Positions 19,967-28,084 of a DNA stretch of 64,000 nt are shown in pieces. Below the pieces are notes generated by a model. The model was not told the origin of the DNA. It was given only the letters and a program-made list of their open reading frames with translations, and ran no database searches. The DNA is from an uncultured Pelagibacteraceae bacterium (GTDB lineage: Bacteria; Pseudomonadota; Alphaproteobacteria; Pelagibacterales; Pelagibacteraceae). The stretch covers positions 1 to 64,000 of the forward strand of contig CACBYV010000006.1 in NCBI GenBank assembly GCA_902543575.1, written 5' to 3'. The translations under genes were made by a program, and so were the position numbers. Each line of letters begins with the position of its first letter. Position 1 is the stretch's first letter.

Positions 19967-21618
19967 TGCAAGTTCCACTAAGAGATCCTAAAATTGTAAT
20001 GAAACTTTCTAGGCTTGGATCGTTTCATCAATCTAAATTATCTTTTCTAAGATCATTTTTAAATGAGTTCAAAGATTGGAAATATAACAGAGATTTGTTT
20101 GACTTGAATGATAGGGGATATGGAGTAGCTATTTATTCATTCTCAAAAGATAAAAAAACATATTCTCTAGTTTGTTTTGCTAATGAGCTTAAAGATGAGG
20201 AAAGATCTGATAGAGTAATAGCAACCAAATGGGATGCTGCATTTGCTTTGTATGATGGCATTCCTTCAAAAATTGATATTGATAGACTTTCACAAAATGT
20301 CCCTAAACAAGAAGTAGGGAGACTTTCTTATAAAGAACTAACTCTCTCAAGAGCAAATAGATCAATTAGAGCATTTAATTATGTGGTCGAGTGTTTATCA
20401 AAAGGTATCCAGCCCAATACTAATGAGCTTTCAAAAGTTGGATACTTGTACAGAACAACTGCAGTATATGGCTCAGGAAAATTTGGATTAGCAGACAGGT
20501 TTAGAATTAAAAATAGAGATGAAATTAATGGTCCTTTTAGATTGGAAATGATGTTAGTTTACCTTGTAAGACAATTTACTTTCGATCAAGTCAATCATAT
20601 AGCAAAACATAAAAATCCTAAAGACGCTGTAGAATTAGACTTGAATATTTGCAGAAATTTAGGAATTGGTAATTCAACTGGATTGGGAATGGCACCATTT
20701 ATTGTAAACCACCCTTCATTGTTAAATAATTGGATTCTAGCTAAAGAAACAGCTTTAAAAAAAATAAGAGAAATAGAAAAAGTATCAGAAGAAGAGTTTA
20801 AAATCTTTTACAACTGTTTAACAAAATCTTTAAAAAATGTAACTTCATGGAATACTGATAGTGAATATCAAAAGAAGAAAATTGAGAATTTAATTAATGA
20901 TTTACAAAATTTAATCAATTATTTGAAAGACAATATTCATAAATCAAATTTTTATATATTCGACAAATTATATAATTGGGCAGAGGAAAATTTATCCGAA
21001 GAAGGAGTTGAGTATTTGGTTTCTATAATGATGGAGCCATATAATAAAATAACCGATCCTTTAATTTCTCAAATGAGTTCAGATGAGGATAGTAGTTTTA
21101 ATATACCTGTAGACAGAACTATAAATGACCTAAGAGAAATAATTGAAAAAAATTATTCAGATATTTTAAAAATTGATTTTTCAAAAAATGAAAATAATAA
21201 AAAATTTTGGTTCATTTCAAAAAATAAGGAAGAACCTAGGATTGGAGATCGGTTTGAAGATAATGGCTCAGAACTTGAGCAGCCTACAGCTATTGCTAGA
21301 GATATTAAAAAACTTTATGAAACTATTTTTACATTAAAAAACAGCTTAAAGATTGGCAATTTTCTAGTACAGAACAATGATTTAAGACATATTGTAAGAA
21401 GAGTGTTTATAACAGAGAAATATCCATATTCTGAAATTCAAGATAACACCATTGGCTCAAAATTAGTTCCTATTGATATGTTAAGACTTAAACTATCTTT
21501 TTTTGGGGCGGTAAAGTTTGATCCAAGATCTGACAAATGGTTAAGGATTTGTATGTTTCAAGGAGCTCCATTACCAAATGAACTAAATTCATTTAATCAA
21601 TATTGGATATATAACTAA
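19966..21618 (+). CDS. Conserved hypothetical protein, 550 aa
   Basis: I do not recognise a domain. The protein is soluble in appearance, with no signal peptide or membrane segment. The N-terminal half has well-formed, evolutionarily conserved-looking blocks (RDPKIVMKLSRLGSFHQSKLSF, then YRTTAVYGSGKFGLADR near 161-178, and a Gly-rich stretch near 236-246). The C-terminal half is more charged. It is coupled by one base to the M19-like gene and followed after 8 bp by a DUF3726-like gene, so the three probably act together. Function is unassigned. Confidence 0.85.
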   Translation: MQVPLRDPKIVMKLSRLGSFHQSKLSFLRSFLNEFKDWKYNRDLFDLNDRGYGVAIYSFSKDKKTYSLVCFANELKDEERSDRVIATKWDAAFALYDGIPSKIDIDRLSQNVPKQEVGRLSYKELTLSRANRSIRAFNYVVECLSKGIQPNTNELSKVGYLYRTTAVYGSGKFGLADRFRIKNRDEINGPFRLEMMLVYLVRQFTFDQVNHIAKHKNPKDAVELDLNICRNLGIGNSTGLGMAPFIVNHPSLLNNWILAKETALKKIREIEKVSEEEFKIFYNCLTKSLKNVTSWNTDSEYQKKKIENLINDLQNLINYLKDNIHKSNFYIFDKLYNWAEENLSEEGVEYLVSIMMEPYNKITDPLISQMSSDEDSSFNIPVDRTINDLREIIEKNYSDILKIDFSKNENNKKFWFISKNKEEPRIGDRFEDNGSELEQPTAIARDIKKLYETIFTLKNSLKIGNFLVQNNDLRHIVRRVFITEKYPYSEIQDNTIGSKLVPIDMLRLKLSFFGAVKFDPRSDKWLRICMFQGAPLPNELNSFNQYWIYN

Positions 21619-21626
21619 AGTAATTA

Positions 21627-22235
21627 ATGAGAAGTTATAGTGAAATTGACACGATTGTTAAACGTTCAACAAAAGCGAAAGGTTTCTCCTGGGGAGTTGC
21701 AGAAGAAATAGGAAAGAACATCAAGCAACTCGAGTTATTTGGTTTACCAGGAATAAAACATATAAACCAATATTTTAAGATTTTTAATAATGAGAAGTTT
21801 GAAAATTGCCAATCTTTTAACAAAAGCAACAGACCTCAAAACTTTTACTGCCCAATTAAACTTGGATTAAGTTTTTTTGATCAATCTATCTCTATCCAAG
21901 AACTAAATGATATAGAAATTGAAAAAATGGTTTACCCATTGATATTTTTGCCGTTCGTCAGCAGATCTTCGGAAATAACAGGAAAGAGAATTTTTTTAAA
22001 GATAGATCAAAAAGAATTTTTATTAAATTTCAATCAATCAATTTATTCAAATTATTTAAGTAGTGAGGTTGTAGAAAAAGCTGATGTAATTAAAATCCAA
22101 TTCTTAGAAAACAAGAATAATTTTTCCGAAGAAGATTGGAAAGAATTAACAAAATTATCTGAAAACACATTTGTTGAAGAAACAGATGAGTTAAAACAAA
22201 AAACCGCAGGAGCAGGATTAACAGATAATGACTGA
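21627..22235 (+). CDS. DUF3726-like protein
   Basis: This 202-aa protein begins with SEIDTIVKRSTKAKGFSWGVAEEIGKN and LFGLPGI, a pattern I associate with the DUF3726 family; the assignment is from memory of family style. It looks soluble, without catalytic motifs I can name. It is the third gene of the M19-like operon and overlaps the following 55-aa Cys4 gene by 8 bp. Function is unknown. Confidence 0.65.
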   Translation: MRSYSEIDTIVKRSTKAKGFSWGVAEEIGKNIKQLELFGLPGIKHINQYFKIFNNEKFENCQSFNKSNRPQNFYCPIKLGLSFFDQSISIQELNDIEIEKMVYPLIFLPFVSRSSEITGKRIFLKIDQKEFLLNFNQSIYSNYLSSEVVEKADVIKIQFLENKNNFSEEDWKELTKLSENTFVEETDELKQKTAGAGLTDND

Positions 22236-22395
22236 TAACTTTGAATATAAATCGGACAAATCAGATAAAAATGAATTAAATGAAATTTGTGATGAATGTA
22301 AAAAAGAAGATGAGACAGTAACTCAAAATTTAATACTCACAGGATATAAACTTTGTAACTCCTGCAGAACATCTAAAACTTTATTTCCGCTTTAA
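22228..22395 (+). CDS. Small Cys4 zinc-ribbon-like protein, 55 aa
   Basis: An ATG at 22228, inside the last codons of the DUF3726-like gene, opens a 55-aa frame. It contains two CxxC pairs (CDEC near 20-23 and CNSC near 45-48) separated by ~21 residues, the layout of a zinc ribbon. The N-terminus is acidic. The 8-bp overlap upstream and 4-bp stop overlap with the Yip1 gene on the other strand suggest a genuine, tightly packed gene. It is probably the fourth member of the M19-like operon. Partner and function are unknown. Confidence 0.75.
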   Translation: MTDNFEYKSDKSDKNELNEICDECKKEDETVTQNLILTGYKLCNSCRTSKTLFPL

Positions 22396-22937
22396 ATATT
22401 TGTACTTATAGGTAATGAATTAATTTTTGTCATTACAAATGAAATTGTCAAAAAAGAAATAATTAAAAAAGACAAAAATACAATTCCAAATGCTTTTAAA
22501 TTTGATTTTAAATTTAAAATATGTCGTGTTGCAATGATTAATGAAGCAAAAATCCAAAATTGAGTAAGAAAAATAATTAAAAGAACCAGTTCTGGTGTGA
22601 CAGCAAAAAATCTTATAAGGCCTGGAGCATGTGCGTACCCAACAGCTATAAGAACTCTTTTAAATGGAATTTTTCTATCTTTATCAGGAAAAATTTTAAC
22701 TCCAATTACAAATATAAAAATTGCCCACACCAGCCAGGTTAATAATGCTGTTAAACCAGATATACCAACAGACGTTTTAACAATTGTGTTCGCTGCGATA
22801 GCACCAGCAACCCCATCTAAAATCATGATAAGAATTGCAAAATAAATTCCAGCTTCTCCATAATATCTTGGAGTTCTATAAAGAGTTTTATCAAGCTTTA
22901 ACGATTTAAAAACAATTTCTAAAAACTGAGCAAACAT
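22392..22937 (-). CDS. Yip1-domain membrane protein
   Basis: This 181-aa protein has about five hydrophobic segments and the look of bacterial Yip1-domain proteins (FAQFLEIVFKSLKLD at the start, AVGYAHAPGLIRFF in the middle). Molecular role is unknown. Its ATG overlaps the stop of a 35-aa membrane peptide gene (TAATG), so the two are translationally coupled. Its stop interlocks with that of the small Cys4 gene on the plus strand. Confidence 0.8.
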   Translation of the reverse strand: MFAQFLEIVFKSLKLDKTLYRTPRYYGEAGIYFAILIMILDGVAGAIAANTIVKTSVGISGLTALLTWLVWAIFIFVIGVKIFPDKDRKIPFKRVLIAVGYAHAPGLIRFFAVTPELVLLIIFLTQFWIFASLIIATRHILNLKSNLKAFGIVFLSFLIISFLTISFVMTKINSLPISTNI

Positions 22938-23044
22938 TAATTATCTTTATTTTTTTTTTGCGCCTTATATGAAACGACTAATGGGAATATTATTAGAGCA
23001 ATAGCGATTATAATGCAAACAACTATGAAAAAGGTTTTCGTCAT
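22937..23044 (-). CDS. Small single-span membrane protein, 35 aa
   Basis: An ATG at 23044 opens a 35-codon frame: a hydrophobic stretch of about 20 residues (FFIVVCIIIAIALIIFPLVV) followed by a Lys-rich tail (KAQKKNKDN). This implies one membrane helix with a positive cytoplasmic end. The stop shares a base with the Yip1 start. There is no visible Shine-Dalgarno because a strong GC hairpin lies directly upstream. It is probably a partner or leader of the Yip1 protein. Confidence 0.6.
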   Translation of the reverse strand: MTKTFFIVVCIIIAIALIIFPLVVSYKAQKKNKDN

Positions 23045-23045
23045 A

Positions 23046-23072
23046 TTTAGGGGGAATTAAATTCCCCCTAAA
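23046..23072. terminator. Strong hairpin between the DmdA-like gene and the 35-aa gene
   Basis: Perfect 13-bp arms TTTAGGGGGAATT / AATTCCCCCTAAA flank a single base. The run of five G-C pairs is striking in this AT-rich DNA. It lies 10 bp after the DmdA-like stop and 1 bp before the ATG of the 35-aa gene. On the minus strand no long T-tract follows, so it may be a weak terminator, an mRNA 3'-end stabiliser, or a translation block. On the plus strand it is followed by A then T runs. Confidence 0.65.
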
Positions 23073-23082
23073 AAAATTTTTA

Positions 23083-24438
23083 TCACTTACTGACTACTTC
23101 TCTTGTATTTGCGTTGTAAGATTCTGTAAATGGAATATCAACTACAACTGCATCAACTGGTTCCCCAGGTTTATCAGAATATTTTTCTGGTAGGTGGACT
23201 TTAAATTTCGATCCAACTTTACCTCTTGGAAAACCATTTGCATTCAGCGTGCCATCAAAAGGTACATATCCCATAGCAATATTTTTCCCTTTTTCTGGGT
23301 GATACCAAGGAGAAGTTACAAATCCTACAGGCTCACTGCCATTTTCTGAAATCAACCAAAAATCTGGAGCGTATTCTTCAATAGGTTTTCCACCTAATTC
23401 AAGTCCAACTAATTGAAGCTTGTAAGGTTTATGACCTGCTTTTAAATCAGCTTTCATTTTCTCGAGGGCTTTTTTACCAACATAATCTCCTTTTTTGTTC
23501 CATTCACCTTTTCCAGATAAAGAAACTTGATATCCAAGATTACATTGAAAAGGATTATGCTCATGATCCATATCTTGTCCCCATGAAAGAATTCCAGCCT
23601 GAATTCTTCTATGGTGTGCAGGAGCAATCACCATTAAGTTATGTTTTTTACCTGCTTCAAGAACAGCATTCCACATATCTTCGGCATATAAAGTTGCTTC
23701 TCTTAAATATATTTCAAATCCAGACTCGCCTGAAAAACCTGTTTGAGAAATAATACAACTTCTTCCACCAACTTTTGCAGACGCCAATCCATAAAAAGGC
23801 ATGTTGTCTATGTCAACTTCACTTCCACAAAGATCTTTCATTAAAGCTTTTGCTTTAGGACCTTGAATTTGTACAGGACAAGCATCTATTTCATTAATTT
23901 GAACATTAAACCTTTCATCTGCATTTACTCCTTGCAAATATAATCCAATATCACTATCTGATAAACTAAACCAAAATTCATCTTTAGATATTCTTAAAAG
24001 AATAGGATCATTTAATACTCCTCCATATGCATTACACAAAATTACATATCTTCCTCTCATTGGAGAAATTTTTGTAGCATCTCTTGTAATTACATAATCA
24101 ACAAATTTTTCTGCATCTGGTCCTTTAACTTGTATTTGTCTTTCAACTGCAACATTCCACATTGTTACATGGTTTTTAATTGCTTCGTACTCCACCATTG
24201 CACCACCATCTTCAGGTTTAACATAACCTCTTGGATGATAAATTCTGTTATATACAGTTGCTCTCCAACATCCTGCTTTCATTGATAAATGCCAGTATGG
24301 AGACTTCCTTACTCTTGTTGATATTAGCATTTCAACTTTAGTAGGTCCGCTTTGTCTTAAATTGTATGGTACTTTTCTATCAGACTGATCTACTGATGTT
24401 GTATGTCTTATTTTACTATAGTCAAATTCATTAGACAT
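23083..24438 (-). CDS. DmdA-like GcvT-family tetrahydrofolate demethylase
   Basis: This 451-aa protein belongs to the GcvT/aminomethyltransferase superfamily. Blocks such as WNVAVERQIQVKGPDA, GGVLNDPILLRISKDEFWFSLSDSD and CPVQIQGPKAKALM resemble DMSP demethylase DmdA more than GcvT itself, but it is ~80 aa longer than DmdA, with an N-terminal extension. A DmdA-type enzyme moves a methyl group to THF, giving 5-methyl-THF. The 8-bp overlap with an upstream MetF-like gene, which could oxidise 5-methyl-THF, supports that chemistry. The methyl donor is unknown. Confidence 0.8.
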   Translation of the reverse strand: MSNEFDYSKIRHTTSVDQSDRKVPYNLRQSGPTKVEMLISTRVRKSPYWHLSMKAGCWRATVYNRIYHPRGYVKPEDGGAMVEYEAIKNHVTMWNVAVERQIQVKGPDAEKFVDYVITRDATKISPMRGRYVILCNAYGGVLNDPILLRISKDEFWFSLSDSDIGLYLQGVNADERFNVQINEIDACPVQIQGPKAKALMKDLCGSEVDIDNMPFYGLASAKVGGRSCIISQTGFSGESGFEIYLREATLYAEDMWNAVLEAGKKHNLMVIAPAHHRRIQAGILSWGQDMDHEHNPFQCNLGYQVSLSGKGEWNKKGDYVGKKALEKMKADLKAGHKPYKLQLVGLELGGKPIEEYAPDFWLISENGSEPVGFVTSPWYHPEKGKNIAMGYVPFDGTLNANGFPRGKVGSKFKVHLPEKYSDKPGEPVDAVVVDIPFTESYNANTREVVSK

Positions 24439-25159
24439 AGTTATTCTCCTTCAACCACTTGTTAGTTTCCTTCAAGCCGCCGAATGTATAAATGTGGAAA
24501 TAATCAGTATGCGATTTAACTTTCCCAATTAAATCATTAGGGTCTTTAGGTTTCAATAAATCTAACGCCTTACTAAAATTAGATTTAAGAAAGTTAATGG
24601 AATTTTTTGCCCCTACAATATTAGCAAATTTAATTAAGCTAGATATTTTCATTGGCCCAGTTATTCCAACATGAACTGGTATTGTTTGTTTTGATATAAA
24701 ATCTATAATAGGCTGAGTATCCATTAGCCACTGTGTAACTATATAATCAGCATAAGGCTTTTTATCTATCATAGCTTTTTCTAAATCAGAGTCGGATATA
24801 TCAGGACTCCCCTCGGGATGTCCAGCAATTCCAATCTTAATACCATCAAAAAATCCTGTCTCTAACATTTGATACGAGCTATCAAATTTTCCGATCGGGT
24901 CACGACTTCCACCTATCACCAAGACCTGCTTAACACCCAAATCTTTACATCTAGAAACATAATCTTTTAGCTGATTTTCATCATTTATTGACCTTGCTGG
25001 GAAGTGAGGAACTGGATTAAATCCCTCTTTAACTAACTCTCCAGACTGTTGAGCGGTCTCTTTATAATCACCCCCAGGTAGCATTGTAACATAAACATCT
25101 TTTACCTTTGGCAACGTGCTTAAATCAGTTTTAGGACCTATTTCTAAAGAAAAATTCAT
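24431..25159 (-). CDS. Methylenetetrahydrofolate reductase-like protein (MetF family)
   Basis: This 242-aa protein is shorter than typical MetF (~290 aa) but retains LVIGGSRDPIGKFDSS, IGIAGHPEGSPDI and the terminal TFGGLKETNKWL, all characteristic of the TIM-barrel flavoprotein. MetF interconverts 5,10-methylene-THF and 5-methyl-THF. Overlapping by 8 bp with a DmdA-like demethylase, it most likely works in the oxidative direction, recovering methylene-THF from methyl-THF. A separate biosynthetic MetF may exist elsewhere. Confidence 0.83.
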   Translation of the reverse strand: MNFSLEIGPKTDLSTLPKVKDVYVTMLPGGDYKETAQQSGELVKEGFNPVPHFPARSINDENQLKDYVSRCKDLGVKQVLVIGGSRDPIGKFDSSYQMLETGFFDGIKIGIAGHPEGSPDISDSDLEKAMIDKKPYADYIVTQWLMDTQPIIDFISKQTIPVHVGITGPMKISSLIKFANIVGAKNSINFLKSNFSKALDLLKPKDPNDLIGKVKSHTDYFHIYTFGGLKETNKWLKENNYV

Positions 25160-25263
25160 AAGTAAATTCTTAATTATTTTATATTCGGTGTCTATAAAAA
25201 TATTAAACAGATAAACACATTGTAACCCATTGTCATGATCTGAAAATTTAATTAAGTTTAGTC

Positions 25264-26481
25264 ATGGAAAATAAATTATCTCAAATTACAGAATTATTCT
25301 CCAAAACAAGACAACAAACTCTATCTCTGTGCGAGAACTTAGAGGCTGAGGATATGGTCATACAGCCCAGCAAAAATGTTAGTCCTCTTAAGTGGCATCT
25401 TGGTCACACCACATGGTTCTTCGAAAAATTCATATTGTCAGAATTGGATGAAAGTTACAAACCATTTAACAAGGATTATAATTACATATTTAATTCTTAT
25501 TACAATTCTGTAGGTGAGTACAATCCTCGAAATAAGAGAGGTTCACTAAATAGACCCATCTTAAAAGATGTTGTAAAATACAGACATTATGTAACTGAAA
25601 ATATTATTGATTTTTTAAAAAGGACAAAAAATAATAGAACATCATTTTTAGTTGAACTAGGTTCAAATCACGAACAACAGCATCAAGAATTAATGTTAAT
25701 GGATATTAAAAATATTTTTTTCAACAATCCATTGATGCCGACTTATAATTCTAACAATGATAAACCAACTGCTAAAGAAGAAAATGAATTGACATTAGAA
25801 ACTAGTAAAAAATTTAAATATGGAAACAACGAGGATATTTTTTGTTACGATAATGAATTACCAGTATCAGAAACACAATTAGATCCTTTTAAAATACATT
25901 CATTTGTAACTAATGGAGAGTGGAAAGAATTTATTAATGATGGTGGATATAAAAACCATGAATATTGGTTATCTGATGGATGGGACTTTGTAAATAATAA
26001 TAAATTAGAAAGACCAATGTATTGGATAGATAATAATAATTATTTTACATTAAATGGTTTAAAAAAAATTGATAATGAAAAACCAGTTTCTCATATAAGT
26101 TTCTATGAAGCAGATGCTTATGCAAGATACAAAAATAAAAGATTACCAACTGAATTTGAATTAGAGTATTTTTTAAAACAATCTGATAAAAAAGGTAATT
26201 TTTTAGAAAATAAAATTTTTCATGAAGTTGAAGAAAAAGCAGACGATGTTTATGGAAATTTATGGGCATGGACAAGCAGTAATTACACACCTTACAAAAA
26301 ATATAAACCATATGAAGGAAATTTAGGAGAATATAATAACAAGTTTATGTGCAATCAGTTTGTCTTAAAAGGTGGTTCGCATTCTACATCTATTAATCAT
26401 ATTAGAGCATCTTATAGAAATTTCTTTTATCCAAGTGATACTTGGCAGTTTTGTGGTGTCAGACTAGCTGATGACATCTAG
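25264..26481 (+). CDS. egtB: Ergothioneine biosynthesis sulfoxide synthase EgtB
   Basis: This 405-aa protein has an N-terminal DinB-like domain with the three iron ligands expected from mycobacterial EgtB: His48 (GHTTWFF), His136 and His140 (NHEQQHQE). The C-terminal domain is FGE-sulfatase-like, with FVLKGGSHST and WQFCGVRLADD. It joins cysteine or gamma-glutamylcysteine to hercynine using O2. Its last base is the first base of the GTG start of egtD. Genes for EgtC or EgtE are not nearby, as in many proteobacteria. Confidence 0.93.
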   Translation: MENKLSQITELFSKTRQQTLSLCENLEAEDMVIQPSKNVSPLKWHLGHTTWFFEKFILSELDESYKPFNKDYNYIFNSYYNSVGEYNPRNKRGSLNRPILKDVVKYRHYVTENIIDFLKRTKNNRTSFLVELGSNHEQQHQELMLMDIKNIFFNNPLMPTYNSNNDKPTAKEENELTLETSKKFKYGNNEDIFCYDNELPVSETQLDPFKIHSFVTNGEWKEFINDGGYKNHEYWLSDGWDFVNNNKLERPMYWIDNNNYFTLNGLKKIDNEKPVSHISFYEADAYARYKNKRLPTEFELEYFLKQSDKKGNFLENKIFHEVEEKADDVYGNLWAWTSSNYTPYKKYKPYEGNLGEYNNKFMCNQFVLKGGSHSTSINHIRASYRNFFYPSDTWQFCGVRLADDI

Positions 26482-27443
26482 TGACTAATTTAAAACTAAT
26501 AAATATAAACAATCAAATTCAAGACGATAAAAAATTAATCTTACAAGGATTATTAAATAAAAAACAAAAATATTTATTACCTAAATATTTTTATGATGAA
26601 AAAGGTTCAAAGTTATTTAATAAAATTACAAATGTTAAAGAATATTACCCAACAAATAAAGAGTTAGAAATACTAGGTAACTTACAAAAAGAGATAAGAA
26701 AGAAATTACCAATTAATTCAACAATTGTAGAATTTGGTAGTGGCTCAAATAAAAAAATAAATAAATTTATAAAATTATTAAATGAACCCAAAGAATACAT
26801 TCCTATAGATATTAGTAAGGAATATTTGTTTGAAAATGCATCAATAATTGCAAAAAAATTCTCAGATTTAAAAGTAACAGCAATATGTGCAGATTTTAGT
26901 CAGACAAACAGATTAAATAAAATTTTAAAAAATAAAAAAAAAATAGTCAGTTTTTTTCCAGGATCGACCATAGGAAATTACTTGCCCAAAAATGCAAAAA
27001 AAATATTAAAAAATTTTTCAAAAATCATAGGCAAAAATTCTTATTTAGTAATTGGGGTTGATTTGATCAAAAATAAGAAAACTCTTGAAAATGCTTACAA
27101 TGATAAATTGGGAGTTACAGCAAAATTTAATAAAAATATATTAAATGTAGTAAACAAAATTTGTAATTCAAATTTTCAAACTAAAAATTTTGATCATAAA
27201 GCATTCTACAATTTAAAAAAAAACAGAATTGAAATGCACCTTATTTCAAAGAAAAATTTCACATTAAAAATTAAAAAAAAGAAAATTAAATTTACTAAAG
27301 ATGAAAGCATTCATACTGAAAATTCTCATAAATATACAAAAAATAACTTTGTTAAATTAGTTAATAAATCTGGCTTTAAAGTCTTAAAATATTTTTCAGA
27401 TAAAAAAAATTATTTTGGAGTTTTTTTATTAAAAGTGAAGTAA
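26481..27443 (+). CDS. egtD: L-histidine N-alpha-methyltransferase EgtD
   Basis: This 320-aa SAM-dependent enzyme trimethylates histidine to hercynine. Conserved pieces are PKYFYDEKGSKLF and EYYPTNKE near the N-terminus, VEFGSGSNKK for SAM, FFPGSTIGNY, the LENAYND block, and SIHTENSHKY near the end. Start is GTG at 26481, overlapping the egtB stop by one base. Together with egtB it forms a minimal ergothioneine module. It is rich in Lys and Asn, as expected for this genome. Confidence 0.94.
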   Translation: MTNLKLININNQIQDDKKLILQGLLNKKQKYLLPKYFYDEKGSKLFNKITNVKEYYPTNKELEILGNLQKEIRKKLPINSTIVEFGSGSNKKINKFIKLLNEPKEYIPIDISKEYLFENASIIAKKFSDLKVTAICADFSQTNRLNKILKNKKKIVSFFPGSTIGNYLPKNAKKILKNFSKIIGKNSYLVIGVDLIKNKKTLENAYNDKLGVTAKFNKNILNVVNKICNSNFQTKNFDHKAFYNLKKNRIEMHLISKKNFTLKIKKKKIKFTKDESIHTENSHKYTKNNFVKLVNKSGFKVLKYFSDKKNYFGVFLLKVK

Positions 27444-27451
27444 GTTTTAAT

Positions 27452-28081
27452 ATGGCGCAAAAAGACGTAGGTAATAAAATTCCCATCTATAAGTTGAAAG
27501 ACACCGATCAAGTAATGAAATATTACGATGAGTGGGGAGATGGCAATAAATATGATAAGGATATGGTCGATTGGAATTACACAGGACCAAAAGAAACTAC
27601 AAAAGTATTCTCAGAATTCCAAAAAAACAAAGATGCAAAAATTTATGATGCTGGTTGTGGAACTGGATTGGTGGGTGTCGAATTAAAAAAATATGGTTTT
27701 AAAAATTTTCATGGGGCAGATCTTTCAAAAAAGTTATTAGAATTAGTACCAAATGACCTTTATGAAAAGCTTGAACAAGTAGACTTGAATAAACCCATTA
27801 ATAAAAAAGATGATGAATATGACTCTGTTATGTGTGTTGGTACATTTACTTTTGGACATGTAAAGCCACAAGCCTTGGAGGAATTTATCAGGATTACAAA
27901 GAATAATGGACTTATTTGTTTTACCATCAATGAGGGAATACATGAAGAATATGGTTTTGATAAAAAAATTGAACAACTTAAACAGCAAAATAAATGGAAA
28001 GAAATAAAATTTTTTAAATCAGATTACATTGCGAGCAAAGACGTAAATGCTTGGTTAGGTTTATATCAAGTGATAAAGTAA
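27452..28081 (+). CDS. Class I SAM-dependent methyltransferase
   Basis: This 209-aa protein has SAM motif I (IYDAGCGTGLVG, near 63-74) and the acidic GADLSKKLLE loop. The N-terminal VMKYYDEWGDGNKYDKDM segment resembles small-molecule methyltransferases. It starts 8 bp after egtD and ends 3 bp before the Rieske oxygenase, so it is probably cotranscribed with them. The acceptor is unknown. Confidence 0.85.
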   Translation: MAQKDVGNKIPIYKLKDTDQVMKYYDEWGDGNKYDKDMVDWNYTGPKETTKVFSEFQKNKDAKIYDAGCGTGLVGVELKKYGFKNFHGADLSKKLLELVPNDLYEKLEQVDLNKPINKKDDEYDSVMCVGTFTFGHVKPQALEEFIRITKNNGLICFTINEGIHEEYGFDKKIEQLKQQNKWKEIKFFKSDYIASKDVNAWLGLYQVIK

Positions 28082-28084
28082 TTC

